This document shows, piece by piece, positions 1-9,210 of a stretch of 64,000 nucleotides of DNA. The first letter of the stretch is position 1. The number at the start of each line of letters is the position of its first letter. A program made the translations under genes and the position numbers. Source of the stretch: Acidobacteriota bacterium (GTDB lineage: Bacteria; Acidobacteriota; Vicinamibacteria; Vicinamibacterales; UBA8438); NCBI GenBank assembly GCA_026708265.1, contig JAPOVI010000176.1, positions 1-64,000 of the forward strand, read 5' to 3'. The notes below the pieces were generated by a model that worked only from the letters and a program-made list of their open reading frames with translations, was not told where the DNA came from and did not search any database.

Positions 1-237
1 GGGACTGGCCGGGCTGGCCCAGTGGAGGACGAGGTCGACCTCGCCGTCGACCGCGATGCCGTTCGTGACGTCGTGCTCGATGAACGTGAAGTCGCGTCCG
101 TCCAGGTGGGCGATGTTGGCCGGGTCGCCCGTCAGGAGATTGTCGATGCCGACCACCGAGTAGCCGCGACCGATGAGCGCGTCCGCCAGGTGGGAGCCGA
201 TGAACCCGGCGGCCCCCGTGATGACGGCGCGTGGCAT
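1..237 (-). CDS. UDP-glucuronate decarboxylase-like SDR (partial)
   Basis: The N-terminal 79 residues of an extended short-chain dehydrogenase/reductase; the gene runs off the left edge. The start is ATG at 237. An N-terminal Rossmann glycine motif (GAAGFIGSH) is followed by an acidic residue ending beta-2 (GIDNLLTG), which implies NAD binding. The segment HDVTNG and the later HWASPASP match UDP-xylose synthase (UDP-glucuronate decarboxylase) better than GalE or dTDP-glucose dehydratase. The family converts UDP-glucuronate to UDP-xylose, and ugd at 7915 makes UDP-glucuronate, so the two would be consecutive steps. It lies 27 nt downstream of the WcaJ-like gene on the same strand, probably in one transcript. 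Catalytic Tyr-Lys lies outside the window, so the exact substrate is inferred. Confidence 0.85.
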   Translation of the reverse strand, partial: MPRAVITGAAGFIGSHLADALIGRGYSVVGIDNLLTGDPANIAHLDGRDFTFIEHDVTNGIAVDGEVDLVLHWASPASP

Positions 238-264
238 GGTGGGGCGGCGGGCGCAGGGTCCGGC

Positions 265-1701
265 CTAGTAGGCGTGCCGATGGAACGACAGCCGGAGGAC
301 GGTGAGCCAGATGATCTTCACGTCGAGCGCGATGGACCAGTTCTCGATGTAGTAGAGGTCGTACTCGATGCGCTTCTCGATCGACGTGTTCCCGCGCCAG
401 CCGTTCACCTGCGCCCAGCCGGTGAGGCCCGCCTTGACCTTGTGGCGCAGCATGTACTGCGGCAGCCGGGCCTTGAACCGGTTCACGAAGAACGGGCGCT
501 CCGGGCGGGGGCCGACGAGCGACATCTCGCCCTTGAGGACGTTCCAGAGCTGCGGCAGCTCGTCGAGGCTGAAGCGCCGCAGGAACCGGCCCACCGGTGT
601 CCGCCGCGGGTCGTTCTCGCTGGTCCACACGGGGCCGGTGTGGCGCTCCGCGTCGTGGAGCATGGAGCGGAACTTGAACACCATGAACGGGCGTCCGTCG
701 AGCCCCATTCGTTCCTGCCGGTAGAAGACCGGGCCGGGCGACGTGAGGCGGATGGCCGCGGCGATGGCGGCGAAAGGGACGGCCAGGGCCACGAGCGCGG
801 CCGCCGACAGGCTGAGGTCCATCAGGCGCTTGACGACGCTGCCCAGGCCCCGGATGGGCACGTCGTTCACGTTGATGACCGGAATGCCGTCGAGATCCTC
901 CAGCCGGGCGCGCAGCGTCACGAACTGCAGGAAGTCGGGGATGAGATTGACGTCGACGCATTCCTGGTTCGCCACTTCCACGAGGCGCAGCATGTCCAGG
1001 TGCTGCTCGATCGGGAGGGCGACGTAGAGCTGATCGATCCGCTCGCGGCGGAGGATCTCCGCCGTCTCGGCGAGCGACCCGAGAAGCGGCAGGCCGCGGT
1101 AGCCGATGCGGTCGTCCTCGCTGTCGTCGACGAAGCCGACGACGCGGTAGCCGAAGTCCCCGTGCACGAGGAAGCGGTCCGCGAGGTGGCAGGCGAGGTC
1201 GCCGGTGCCCGCGATGAGCACGCGGCGCAAGCCGATTCCGGCCCGGAAGCGGCGCTGCATCAGGAGCCGCAGGGCCTCGCGCGAGCCGTAGGTCAGGCCG
1301 ACGTTCAGCCCCAGGAACAGCGTCCAGGCGACGCGGGAGACCTCGTAGGCACCGGCTGCCTGCGCTTCCGGAGAGGCGTAGTAGACCTGCACGTAGAGGG
1401 TGGCCATCAGGCCGATCACGGTCGCGGTGAGCGTGCCCACGAAGGTCGTGAAGAAGTCGTCGACGCGAGACCGGCTGCGCCGCGGGCGATAGCCGCCGAG
1501 GAGCTGATAGGAGAAGACGACGAGCAGCCCGATCGCGGGCGACAGGACCAGGTACTGGTCGAACGGGGGCTGCCCCTTGGGGGCGGGAATGACGTCGAAC
1601 TCGAAGCGCACGAGGTAGGCGAGGAGGAACGCGGTTACGCCGGCCAGGGCGTCGAGCGTCGCCTGCCCGGCCGAAAGCGCGCGCGTTCGTCGCGTGACCA
1701 C
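265..1701 (-). CDS. WcaJ-like polyprenyl glycosylphosphotransferase
   Basis: A 478-residue membrane enzyme that would start exopolysaccharide synthesis by moving a sugar-1-phosphate from a UDP-sugar to undecaprenyl phosphate. N-terminal hydrophobic segments (about residues 15-145) form the usual four-helix bundle. A Rossmann-like domain follows (GTGDLACHLAD, about 165-270). The last 200 residues are the bacterial sugar transferase domain: a hydrophobic entry segment, then the FKFRSM motif, the ENDPRRTPVGRFLRRFSLDE box, LVGPRPE and GLTGWAQVNGWRG. Length and order match the WcaJ/Wbap family. The start is GTG at 1701, with a -10-like hexamer just upstream and no ribosome-binding site. The sugar (glucose or galactose) cannot be told from sequence. 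Confidence 0.95.
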   Translation of the reverse strand: MVTRRTRALSAGQATLDALAGVTAFLLAYLVRFEFDVIPAPKGQPPFDQYLVLSPAIGLLVVFSYQLLGGYRPRRSRSRVDDFFTTFVGTLTATVIGLMATLYVQVYYASPEAQAAGAYEVSRVAWTLFLGLNVGLTYGSREALRLLMQRRFRAGIGLRRVLIAGTGDLACHLADRFLVHGDFGYRVVGFVDDSEDDRIGYRGLPLLGSLAETAEILRRERIDQLYVALPIEQHLDMLRLVEVANQECVDVNLIPDFLQFVTLRARLEDLDGIPVINVNDVPIRGLGSVVKRLMDLSLSAAALVALAVPFAAIAAAIRLTSPGPVFYRQERMGLDGRPFMVFKFRSMLHDAERHTGPVWTSENDPRRTPVGRFLRRFSLDELPQLWNVLKGEMSLVGPRPERPFFVNRFKARLPQYMLRHKVKAGLTGWAQVNGWRGNTSIEKRIEYDLYYIENWSIALDVKIIWLTVLRLSFHRHAY

Positions 1702-1711
1702 GGCTCAGGCA

Positions 1712-1717
1712 ACTATA
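1712..1717 (-). promoter_or_regulatory. Candidate -10 box of the WcaJ-like gene
   Basis: Read on the minus strand this is TATAGT, 10 nt upstream of the GTG start codon at 1701. No purine-rich ribosome-binding site lies between them. The spacing allows at most a very short 5' leader. No convincing -35 box is visible. Confidence 0.45.
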
Positions 1718-1817
1718 GCACCGGCCGCTGCCTCCGGATCCGGAGGGGCGGCGCCGGGAGGACTCACGGTCCAGAGGCCCGTGTCATCACCAGCGGGATG
1801 GTATTTTGGACGTGTAT

Positions 1818-3254
1818 ATGGTCATATCGAGGCTCGCCGAGGACGCCTTGCAGCGATGGCTTGCGGCGCGCCGGCGGAAGCCGCTGGTGCTGCGCGGGGC
1901 GCGCCAGGTGGGCAAGACGACCCTGGTGCGCCGGTTCGCGGCGGCGCGCGGAATGCCGCTGTGCGAGGTGAACCTGGAGCGCCATCTCTACCTCGACCGG
2001 GTGTTCGAGAGCCTGGACACTGGGCGCATTCTCCGCGAGCTGGAAGGGCTCGGCGGCACGCGGCTGGATGGGGCTCTGCTGTTCCTGGACGAGGTGCAGG
2101 CGACGCCGCGCGCCCTGCCCGCCCTGCGCTACCTCTACGAGGATCGACCCGACCTGCCCGTGGTGGCCGCCGGGTCGCTGCTCGAGTTCACGCTCGCCGA
2201 CCACGGATTCTCCATGCCGGTGGGGCGCATTCAGTACCTGCACCTGGGACCGCTGACGTTTCGCGAGTTCCTGGCGGCAGTCGACCCGGCCGCCGGCGAC
2301 CCGGTTGCCGAAGCGAGCCCGGACGCGCCGCCGACAGACGCGGCGCACCGTCGTTACGGGCGCCGGCTTCGAGAGTACCTCCTGGTTGGCGGATTGCCCG
2401 AGGCGGTGCTGGCGTACTGCGAGTCGGGCTCGCCGATGGAGGTGTCGGCCGTCCATCGCTCCATCGCGTCGACCTACGAGGACGACTTCGCCAAGTACGC
2501 GCGGCGGACGCCGCTCGCGCGCCTCCAGCGGCTGTTCCGCCTCGTGCCCCGCTCCGTTGGGCATCCCGTGACCTACCGCCGCCTCGACCCCGAAGCGCGG
2601 GCGGCTGAGGTGGGCCGCGCGATCGACCTCCTGGTCAAGGCGCGCGTCTGCCACCGTGGCGCGCACAGCCACTGCTCGGGGTTGCCGCTCGGCGCCGACG
2701 CCGGCAACCACGCCAGCAAGCTGCTGTTTATGGACGTCGGGCTGATGAACCACCTGTGCGGCCTGGATCTGGCGGACATCGAGGCGCTGGACGATATCCG
2801 TCTGGTGAACGAAGGGGGTATGGCGGAACAGTACGTCGGACAGCAGTTGGTCTCGCTGAGCGGCGGCGAGCAGCCCCCCGAGCTTCACTACTGGCTGCGG
2901 CACGCGCGGCGCGGCAACGCCGAGATCGACTACGTGATCCCGCACCGGGACTGGATCGTGCCGATCGAGGTCAAGGCCGGACGCAGCGGCTCGCTGAAGT
3001 CGCTCCTGCAGTTCGTGCATGAGAAACACCCGCTGCTCGCGGTGCGCTTCGACGCCAACCCGCCCAGCGTGCAGACGGTACGTCACGCCATTCGCACGGC
3101 GACGGGAACCCAGGACGTGACCGCATGCATCCTCTCGTTGCCGTTGTACGCCGTGGAGGCGCTGCCCCGGCTGCTCCGGGCGCAACGCTCCGCGCTCGGC
3201 CCTTCTACGTTGCTGCGCGCCGACGACCTCGACGGAACCGAAGCCCCGCGCTAG
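1818..3254 (+). CDS. AAA_14/DUF4143 family ATPase
   Basis: A stand-alone P-loop ATPase of 478 residues from the AAA_14 plus DUF4143 family. Walker A is GARQVGKTT near residue 27, and Walker B is ALLFLDEVQ near residue 84. The C-terminal half carries the DUF4143 signature, including IDYVI followed by IEVKAG, a motif resembling the D-ExK core of restriction-like nucleases. Family members are common, mobile and poorly characterised; suggested roles include toxin-antitoxin or defence functions. It sits alone, divergent from the WcaJ-like gene and convergent with the next glycosyltransferase, so it looks inserted into the polysaccharide locus. ATG at 1818 is preferred; an in-frame TTG at 1806 adds four residues. 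The stop codon shares a CTAG with the opposing gene. Confidence 0.85.
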   Translation: MVISRLAEDALQRWLAARRRKPLVLRGARQVGKTTLVRRFAAARGMPLCEVNLERHLYLDRVFESLDTGRILRELEGLGGTRLDGALLFLDEVQATPRALPALRYLYEDRPDLPVVAAGSLLEFTLADHGFSMPVGRIQYLHLGPLTFREFLAAVDPAAGDPVAEASPDAPPTDAAHRRYGRRLREYLLVGGLPEAVLAYCESGSPMEVSAVHRSIASTYEDDFAKYARRTPLARLQRLFRLVPRSVGHPVTYRRLDPEARAAEVGRAIDLLVKARVCHRGAHSHCSGLPLGADAGNHASKLLFMDVGLMNHLCGLDLADIEALDDIRLVNEGGMAEQYVGQQLVSLSGGEQPPELHYWLRHARRGNAEIDYVIPHRDWIVPIEVKAGRSGSLKSLLQFVHEKHPLLAVRFDANPPSVQTVRHAIRTATGTQDVTACILSLPLYAVEALPRLLRAQRSALGPSTLLRADDLDGTEAPR

Positions 3255-4366
3255 CCCCCGCTCGCAACCTCGCCGTAGATCCGCCGGACCTCCGACACGG
3301 AGTGCTCCCAAGAGAACGCCTCGGCCCGCGCGAGCCCCTTCCGCCGCAGCTCGTCGCGCAGCGCGGCGTCGTCGAGCGCCCGCGCGATCCCTTCGGCAAT
3401 CGACTCCGCCTCGTAGGGGTCGGTCAGGATCGCGGCGTCGCCGAGCACCTCCGGCAGCGACGAGACGTTGGAGGAGACGACCGGCGTGCCGCAGGCCAGC
3501 GCCTCCAGCGGCGAGAGCCCGAACCCCTCGTATAGCGAGGGGAAGACGAAGACGTCGGCCAGGCGGTACAGGGCGGCCAGGGTGGCGGTCGGCTGGTAGC
3601 CGAGGAAGCGCACGTGCCGGTGCAGGTGGTAGCGGTGCGCGGCCCGCCGCAGCGTGGCGTACTTGGAGACCTCGCTGCCCGTGATGAGGAGGCCGAGATC
3701 GTCGCGTCCGCTGCGGCGGATCATCGCGAAGGCATCGATCAGGCGCTCGAGGTTCTTGTGCGGCTTCACGTTGCCCGCGTACATGATGAAGCGGCGCGGG
3801 AGCTGGTAGCGCTCCCGCACGCGGACCATCTCCTCCTCGGACGGAGGGACGCGGAACTGCTCGTCGATCGCGTTCGGGATGACCGCGATGCGTTCCTCGG
3901 GCACGTCGAAGAAGCGCAGCAGGTCCTCCTTGGAGGCCTGCGACACGGTGAGGATGCGGCTCGCGCGGCGAATGGCGGTCCAGATCTGGGCGCGGGCGTA
4001 CGCATGCGCGAGGCGACTCGGCAGGTACTGCGGGAAGCGCAGGTGGATGCAGTCGTGGATGGTCACGATCGCGCGGCACGGCGTCAGCGGCGGCAGCACG
4101 TAGTGCGGGGCGTGAAACAGCTCCGCCCGCGCCCGCCCGAGGGCGAGCGGCACGGACAGTTGCTCGCGCACGGAGTAGTTCGGCGCGCCCTCGGTCACCA
4201 CCCGGAAGTTGTCGCCGAGCGGCACGCCCTCGGCATCGTGCCCCCGCCGGCAGAGCAGGACGTAGTCGGTGGCGCGATCGAGGCGGGCGAGGTGGTGCAG
4301 CAGGTTGCGGAGGTAGGTGCCGATGCCGTAGTCGTGCAGCTTGCGTGCGTCGATCGCTACTCGCAC
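3251..4366 (-). CDS. Glycosyltransferase family 4
   Basis: A 371-residue retaining GT-B glycosyltransferase. The N-terminus ([20 protein letters not shown]) is the acceptor-side Rossmann fold with the usual glycine-rich turn. The C-terminal half has [13 protein letters not shown] and the donor-site block [20 protein letters not shown] with its E-x7-E pattern, followed by GTPVVSSN. It would add a nucleotide-activated sugar to the growing lipid-linked oligosaccharide at the cytoplasmic face. The start is GTG at 4366, chosen because it begins exactly at the conserved first strand. A TATAGT hexamer lies 7 nt upstream, suggesting a leaderless mRNA. Its 3' end overlaps the convergent ATPase gene by 4 nt. 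Donor and linkage are unknown. Confidence 0.93.
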   Translation of the reverse strand: MRVAIDARKLHDYGIGTYLRNLLHHLARLDRATDYVLLCRRGHDAEGVPLGDNFRVVTEGAPNYSVREQLSVPLALGRARAELFHAPHYVLPPLTPCRAIVTIHDCIHLRFPQYLPSRLAHAYARAQIWTAIRRASRILTVSQASKEDLLRFFDVPEERIAVIPNAIDEQFRVPPSEEEMVRVRERYQLPRRFIMYAGNVKPHKNLERLIDAFAMIRRSGRDDLGLLITGSEVSKYATLRRAAHRYHLHRHVRFLGYQPTATLAALYRLADVFVFPSLYEGFGLSPLEALACGTPVVSSNVSSLPEVLGDAAILTDPYEAESIAEGIARALDDAALRDELRRKGLARAEAFSWEHSVSEVRRIYGEVASGG

Positions 4367-4373
4367 CGCGCCC

Positions 4374-4379
4374 ACTATA
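4374..4379 (-). promoter_or_regulatory. Candidate leaderless -10 box for GT4 gene
   Basis: TATAGT on the minus strand, followed by 7 nt (GGGCGCG) and then the GTG start at 4366. A transcript starting 6-8 nt after the -10 box would begin at or next to the start codon. Confidence 0.5.
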
Positions 4380-4385
4380 GCAGCG

Positions 4386-4482
4386 TGCCGGGCCACCCTG
4401 GCGGATGCCGGGCCACCCGTGTCAGCCTGCCGGGCCCACGATGGCCGCGTGCCGAGCGTGAGCGGCAGGTACCGGGCCACCT
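4386..4482. repeat. Short direct repeats TGCCGGGCCACCC
   Basis: Two exact 13-bp copies begin at 4386 and 4406 (20-bp spacing). Degenerate copies begin at about 4428 and 4470. They occupy the 130-bp gap between two minus-strand glycosyltransferase genes. No function is apparent; the spacing would suit a repeated protein-binding site. Confidence 0.5.
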
Positions 4483-4496
4483 GCGAAGCGCTCCGC

Positions 4497-5369
4497 TCAC
4501 GGGGGAGCGGCGCCGCCCGGCCGGGGGAGCTCGCCGCGGAGGCGCAGCCAGACCCGCAGGAGCGGCAGCCAGCGCGGGTGGTGCTTGGCATAGAAGGCGA
4601 GATGGCTGCGGCGGTACGCTGCCTGGGCGGCGGCGGGGTCGGTCTTGCGGGAGCTCCCGCGGGCATGGACGATCTCGGCCGCCGGCGTGAACAGCACGCG
4701 CCGGCCCCGCGCGCGGACCGCGGCGCAGAAGTCGACGTCCTCGGTGTAGAGGAAGAACCGCTCGTCGAGGAAGCCCACCGCCTCGGCGTCCCTCCGCCGC
4801 GCCAGCAGGCAGGCGCCGCTGACCCAGTCGACGTAGCGCGGCTGCGCGGTGCGCCGCGCCGTCCAGCGCGCCGCGAGCGGCAGGCGGGACGACGCCGCCC
4901 GTCCGAGCACCTTCTGCCGCAGCTCGTTCCAGGGCGTGATCATCCGGCCGAACGACAACTCGACCGTGCCGTCCGGGGCCAGGATGCGCGGCCCGGCGAC
5001 GGCCGCGGTCTCGTCGGCGTCGAGGGCGGCGACCAGCCGGTCGATGCTCCCCGGCGGGGCGACGGCGTCGCTGTTCAGCAGGAGGACCAGCTCGCCCCGG
5101 CTCCGGCGCATGCCGACGTTGGCGGCGTGCGCGAAGCCGGTGTTGGCGCCGAGCCGGACGAGGTGCGCCTCCGGCCATCCGGCCGCCACCGCGTCCGGGC
5201 TGCCGTCCGTGGATCCGTTGTCGATCACGACGATCTCGTGGCGGGTGACGGGAGCCGCGTCGCCGAGCGCCCCGAGGCACGCCTCGAGGCGACGGCGGGT
5301 GTTGAAGCTGACGATGACGACGGTCAGGCGAGGCACGGCGGTGCGGTCACCGGCCTCGATGCCGCTCAT
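4497..5369 (-). CDS. Glycosyltransferase family 2 (rhamnosyltransferase-like)
   Basis: A 290-residue inverting GT-A glycosyltransferase. The N-terminal VVIVSFNTRRRLEACL and VVIDNGSTDGSPD are the nucleotide-binding strands. LLLNSDA supplies the metal-binding D-x-D-like position, and the segment FFLYTEDVDFCAAVRARG carries the ED catalytic-base motif typical of the WbbL rhamnosyltransferase branch. A basic, hydrophobic tail ends the protein. It would act in the cytoplasm on the lipid-linked glycan. ATG at 5369 overlaps the upstream gene's stop in an ATGA, so translation is probably coupled. Sugar specificity is not readable. Confidence 0.93.
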   Translation of the reverse strand: MSGIEAGDRTAVPRLTVVIVSFNTRRRLEACLGALGDAAPVTRHEIVVIDNGSTDGSPDAVAAGWPEAHLVRLGANTGFAHAANVGMRRSRGELVLLLNSDAVAPPGSIDRLVAALDADETAAVAGPRILAPDGTVELSFGRMITPWNELRQKVLGRAASSRLPLAARWTARRTAQPRYVDWVSGACLLARRRDAEAVGFLDERFFLYTEDVDFCAAVRARGRRVLFTPAAEIVHARGSSRKTDPAAAQAAYRRSHLAFYAKHHPRWLPLLRVWLRLRGELPRPGGAAPP

Positions 5370-6574
5370 CGCCCTCCGGCGGCGGCCTGCTCCAGCACGT
5401 CCAGCATCTCCGCCGCGGCGCGCCGCCACGTGAAGCGCTCGAGGCGGGCCGCGCCGCGCGCCAGGAGCCGGGCCCGCAGCACTTCGTCGTCCAGCAGCCG
5501 TTCGATTTCGCGCGCCACGCCGGCCGCATCGTCTACCGGGACGTAGCGGGCCGCGTCGCCGCAAACCTCTCGCGCCACCTCGGAGTCGCCGACGACGGCC
5601 GGGACCCCGGCCGCCAGCGCCTCGAGCGGCGTCATCCCGAAGCCCTCGTACTCCGACAGGAACGCAAAGACGCGCGCCCGCCGGAAGAGGACCGCGAGCT
5701 CCGCGTCCGGAAGATGGCCGCAGAGGTCGACGCGGTCCGCGACGCCGGCCGCCTCGGCGCAGGCCGCCAGGTCCTGGCTCGGGTGGGTCCGGTCGGCGCC
5801 GACGATCGCCAGCCTCGCATCCGGCCGCTGGCGCACCACGCGCGCGAAGGCCGCGATCAGGGTCGGCAGGTGGCGGCGGTTGAAGACGGTCCCGACGAAG
5901 AGCACGAGCGGCGATCCCATCGCGGGGGCGGTCGTCCTCGCCTCCGAGCCCGCCGGCGCCTCCCCGTCCGTGGAAGCGGTCAGTGGGTCGTCTGCGAGAA
6001 CCTCCGCCCGCCCGTCCAGCCGCGACGGCGCGGGAGCCGGGGCCTCGACGCCGTCGTACACGCGGACCACGCGAGCCGGATCGAGGTCGAACTCGCGGAC
6101 GATCTCGGCCCGGGCGAACTCCGACACCGTCACCACCCGAGCGGCGCGGCTCGCCGCCCGCCGGGCCAGCCAGCGCCGCCGGATGCCCTCGCGCCAGCCG
6201 AACCACTCCGGGTGCACGGCGAAGGAGATGTCGTGCAGCGCGACGACGGCCGGCGCCGCGAGGCGCAGCGGGATGGAGTACGCGGGACCGAAGAAGACGT
6301 CGAGACCGTCCGCGTCCGCGGCCCGCGCGAGGGCCGTCTGCTCCCACCAGATGCCGGGAGCGCCGGGCACCGTCCGTACCTCGATGCGCGCCCCCCGCCC
6401 CGCGCCGACGAGTCCGGCGAGGCCGGCCGCGTCCGGCGTGTAGACGAGCACCTCCCGGCCGGGCGCGTCCAGGGCCCATTCGCGGCACAGATTGGCCACG
6501 TAGCGGCCGACGCCGGTGCGCGCGCCGGAGAGCTCCCGCCCGTCGATGCCGATCCGCATGCCGGTCGGGATCAT
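5366..6574 (-). CDS. Glycosyltransferase family 4
   Basis: A 402-residue GT-B enzyme. It opens with MRIGIDGRELSGARTGVGRY (second methionine, residue 6), has a central VLFVGTVFNRRHLPTL, and ends with the donor-binding block RVFAFLSEYEGFGMTPLEAL followed by AGVPAVVGD. Compared with the gene at 3251 it has an insertion of about 25 charged residues after the linker (around residue 185-210), which looks like a flexible loop. Both ends overlap neighbours by ATGA, forming one tightly coupled unit 7767 to 4497 with the genes on either side. The start at 6574 is set by that overlap; ATG at 6559 is also possible. Confidence 0.92.
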   Translation of the reverse strand: MIPTGMRIGIDGRELSGARTGVGRYVANLCREWALDAPGREVLVYTPDAAGLAGLVGAGRGARIEVRTVPGAPGIWWEQTALARAADADGLDVFFGPAYSIPLRLAAPAVVALHDISFAVHPEWFGWREGIRRRWLARRAASRAARVVTVSEFARAEIVREFDLDPARVVRVYDGVEAPAPAPSRLDGRAEVLADDPLTASTDGEAPAGSEARTTAPAMGSPLVLFVGTVFNRRHLPTLIAAFARVVRQRPDARLAIVGADRTHPSQDLAACAEAAGVADRVDLCGHLPDAELAVLFRRARVFAFLSEYEGFGMTPLEALAAGVPAVVGDSEVAREVCGDAARYVPVDDAAGVAREIERLLDDEVLRARLLARGAARLERFTWRRAAAEMLDVLEQAAAGGR

Positions 6575-7767
6575 CGAGCCGCCCGGTCGCCCGGCGCCGC
6601 CGCCGGGTCGCCCGCCACGGCCGGTGCGCCGCCGGTGCGGGCGTCGATCGCCCGCCGGTAGGCCGCGCGCAGCGTGCGCGCCGAGCGGCGCCAATCGAAC
6701 CCCCGGGCCTGGACGGGCCCGCGCTCCGCGCAACGCGCGGCCAGCTCCGGCTCGTCCAGGACGCGGCCCAGGGCGTTCTCGAGCGCCGCCGGATCGGTGG
6801 GATCGACGAGCAGCCCGGCCTCGCCCACCACCTCCGGCAGCGCGCCGCGGTTCGACGCCACCACCGGCACGCCGAGCGTCATCGCCTCGAGCGCGGGAAG
6901 CCCGAAGCCCTCGTCGAGAGACGGGAGCACGAGGGCGCTGGCACCGGCGTACAGCGAGCGGAGCGTCGCCGCGTCCACGTAGCCCGTCCGGCGGACCCGT
7001 CCGGCGAGCGGGGGCTCGTCGAGGGCGCTCCGCCACTCCCCGTCGGCTCCGTCGGTAGGTGCGCCGCCCGCCAGCACGAGCTCCGGCGGGTCGGGCCGCC
7101 GTGCCGCCAGTCGGGCGTACGCCGCGAGCAGGCCGGCCAGGTTCTTGCGGGGGGCCAGGCTTCCGACGAACAGGAGGTGGCCGTCTTCCGGAGGCGCCGG
7201 CCGCGGCTTCCAGGGGGGAGCGCCGTTCGGGCAGATCGCGATCCGCTCCGGCGCGATTCCCAGCCGCCGCACGACCGCGTCCGCGGTGTAGCGCGAGGGG
7301 ACGACCACGCCGGCCGCACGCCGGGCGTGGCGGCGGGCGAGGTTCGGATAATCGCGCCGCATCTCGCCCCACGACCGCTCCGGATGGCCGAGGAAGTCGA
7401 GGTCGTGCACGGTCACCACCTGCGCGGCCCGCCGGGACGGCAGCAGGAGCGGGTGGGGCGAGTGCACGACGTCGAATCGCCGTCGGGTCAGCGCCTCGAT
7501 CGGCGGCCACTCCGCGCGGTGCCAGGCCGCGTTGAGGAGCCGCACCGGGATCCGGTGGTCGATCGCCGCGACGGTGGGGGGGAGCCCGCGGTCGGCGGGG
7601 GGGCCGAGCCGGTCCTTCCACGAGCTGCTGAAGAGCGTGACTTCGACCGGCTCGCCGGTGGGGCCGCCGAGGTCGGGATCGGCCAGCGCGCCGGCGAGGT
7701 GGTGGACGAACGCCCCGACCCCGGTCGCCGCGCGCAACGCGGGCCGATAGTCGAGCAGGACGCGCAT
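6571..7767 (-). CDS. Glycosyltransferase family 4
   Basis: A 398-residue GT-B glycosyltransferase and the first gene of the three-gene minus-strand unit. It starts MRVLLDYRPALRAATGVGAF and has HLLFVGSLAPRKNLAGLLAA and ALVLPSLDEGFGLPALEAM, the canonical donor-site E-x7-E, then GVPVVASNRGALPEVVG. The closest functional class is mannosyl- or rhamnosyltransferases of capsule and O-antigen loci. Start ATG at 7767 fits the conserved first strand. A TACGAT hexamer lies 9 nt upstream and no ribosome-binding site is visible. It is divergent from ugd. Confidence 0.92.
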   Translation of the reverse strand: MRVLLDYRPALRAATGVGAFVHHLAGALADPDLGGPTGEPVEVTLFSSSWKDRLGPPADRGLPPTVAAIDHRIPVRLLNAAWHRAEWPPIEALTRRRFDVVHSPHPLLLPSRRAAQVVTVHDLDFLGHPERSWGEMRRDYPNLARRHARRAAGVVVPSRYTADAVVRRLGIAPERIAICPNGAPPWKPRPAPPEDGHLLFVGSLAPRKNLAGLLAAYARLAARRPDPPELVLAGGAPTDGADGEWRSALDEPPLAGRVRRTGYVDAATLRSLYAGASALVLPSLDEGFGLPALEAMTLGVPVVASNRGALPEVVGEAGLLVDPTDPAALENALGRVLDEPELAARCAERGPVQARGFDWRRSARTLRAAYRRAIDARTGGAPAVAGDPAAAPGDRAAR

Positions 7768-7776
7768 GCCGCCGCG

Positions 7777-7782
7777 ATCGTA
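7777..7782 (-). promoter_or_regulatory. Candidate -10 box for glycosyltransferase unit
   Basis: TACGAT on the minus strand, 9 nt upstream of ATG 7767. It fits the TAnnnT pattern seen upstream of other first genes here. The intervening CGCGGCGGC is not a ribosome-binding site. Confidence 0.35.
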
Positions 7783-7914
7783 CCACGCAGCCGCGGGCGG
7801 ATGACCGTGCCCGCGCAGACTCCCGACGCGCCCGCCAGGGCGCGCGGGCGCTGTCAGCGCTTCGCGGGCCGTGCTACGCTCCACGCGCATGCTGCGGGGC
7901 AGGAGACGGCGGCG

Positions 7915-9210
7915 GTGAGGATCACCGTCGTCGGCACCGGTTACGTCGGGCTCGTCGTCGGCGCGTGCTTCGCGGAGTACGGCAACGACGTGACGTGCGT
8001 CGACAACGACACCGCCAAGATCGCCGAGCTCGCCGCGGGGCGCCTCCCGTTCTACGAGCCGGGGCTGCAGGAGCTGGTCTCACGCAACCACGACGGGCAG
8101 CGCCTGGGTTTCCGCGCCGACCTCCCGCGCGCCGTCGAGTCCGCCGAGGTCCTCTTCATCGCCGTCGGGACGCCGCAGGGCGAGGACGGCTCCGCGGATC
8201 TCTCGCACGTCCTGGCCGTGGCCCGCGACGTCGCGCAGGCGATGAACGGCTACAAGGTCATCGTCACCAAGAGCACCGTGCCGGTCGGCACGGCCCGCCG
8301 CGTCCGCGAGACGATTGAGCGCGGCACGACGCATCCCTTCAGCATCGCCAGCAACCCGGAGTTCCTCAAGCAGGGGGCGGCGATCGACGACTTCATGCGT
8401 CCGGATCGGGTGGTGATCGGCGTGGACGACGATCGCGCGGCCGATCTGCTGCGGGAGCTGTACGCGCCTTTCACGCGTACCGGGGCCCCCATCCAGGTCA
8501 TGGACTGCGCGAGCGCCGAGCTCGCGAAGTACGCCGCGAACGCGATGCTGGCCACCCGGGTGTCGTTCATGAACGAGATCGCGAACGTCTGCGAGCTGGC
8601 AGGCGCGGACGTCGACCAGGTGCGCGGCGCGGTCGCCGCGGACCGCCGCATCGGGCCGTCGTTCCTCTTCCCGGGCATCGGCTACGGCGGAAGCTGCTTC
8701 CCGAAGGACGTCAAGGCACTGGTGCGCTTCGCGGGCGAGGCCGGTTACCGCTTCCGCATCCTGGAATCGGTCGAGGCCGTCAACGCGGCCCAGAAGCACC
8801 GACTCGTCGCCAAGATGGAGGCGTACTTCGGGTCCCTCGAGGGCAAGCGCATCGCCGTATGGGGCCTGTCGTTCAAGCCGCGAACCGACGACATGCGCGA
8901 GGCGCCGTCGATCGTCGTGATCGACGAGGTGCTGGCCCGGGGGGGGACGGTCCACGCGTACGATCCGCGGGCCCGGGCGGTGGCCCGCGGCATCTTCGGG
9001 GACCGGATCGACTACGCGCCCCACAGCTACGACGCGGTCGCCGGGGCCGACGCGCTGGCCATCCTGACCGAGTGGACCGAGTTCCGCGAGCCGGACTTCG
9101 CCAGGGTGCAGGACCTGATGCGCAGCCCGGTGATCTTCGACGGCCGCAACCTGTTCGACGTCGCCCAGATGCGGGCGAAGGGGTTCGCCTACCATTCGAT
9201 AGGACGCTGA
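7915..9210 (+). CDS. ugd: UDP-glucose 6-dehydrogenase
   Basis: A 431-residue cytoplasmic enzyme that oxidises UDP-glucose twice with NAD to give UDP-glucuronate. The N-terminal Rossmann motif is GTGYVGLVVGACFAEYGNDV. The catalytic cysteine lies in YGGSCFPKDV (about residue 261). The central helix region SAELAKYAANAMLATRVSF and the C-terminal GLSFKPRTDDMREAPS are both typical. GTG at 7915 is preferred because it starts the Rossmann strand and has an AGGAG 9 nt upstream; the ATG at 7890 is out of frame. The stop overlaps the galE start as TGATG. Its product would feed the decarboxylase at the left edge. Confidence 0.97.
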   Translation: MRITVVGTGYVGLVVGACFAEYGNDVTCVDNDTAKIAELAAGRLPFYEPGLQELVSRNHDGQRLGFRADLPRAVESAEVLFIAVGTPQGEDGSADLSHVLAVARDVAQAMNGYKVIVTKSTVPVGTARRVRETIERGTTHPFSIASNPEFLKQGAAIDDFMRPDRVVIGVDDDRAADLLRELYAPFTRTGAPIQVMDCASAELAKYAANAMLATRVSFMNEIANVCELAGADVDQVRGAVAADRRIGPSFLFPGIGYGGSCFPKDVKALVRFAGEAGYRFRILESVEAVNAAQKHRLVAKMEAYFGSLEGKRIAVWGLSFKPRTDDMREAPSIVVIDEVLARGGTVHAYDPRARAVARGIFGDRIDYAPHSYDAVAGADALAILTEWTEFREPDFARVQDLMRSPVIFDGRNLFDVAQMRAKGFAYHSIGR

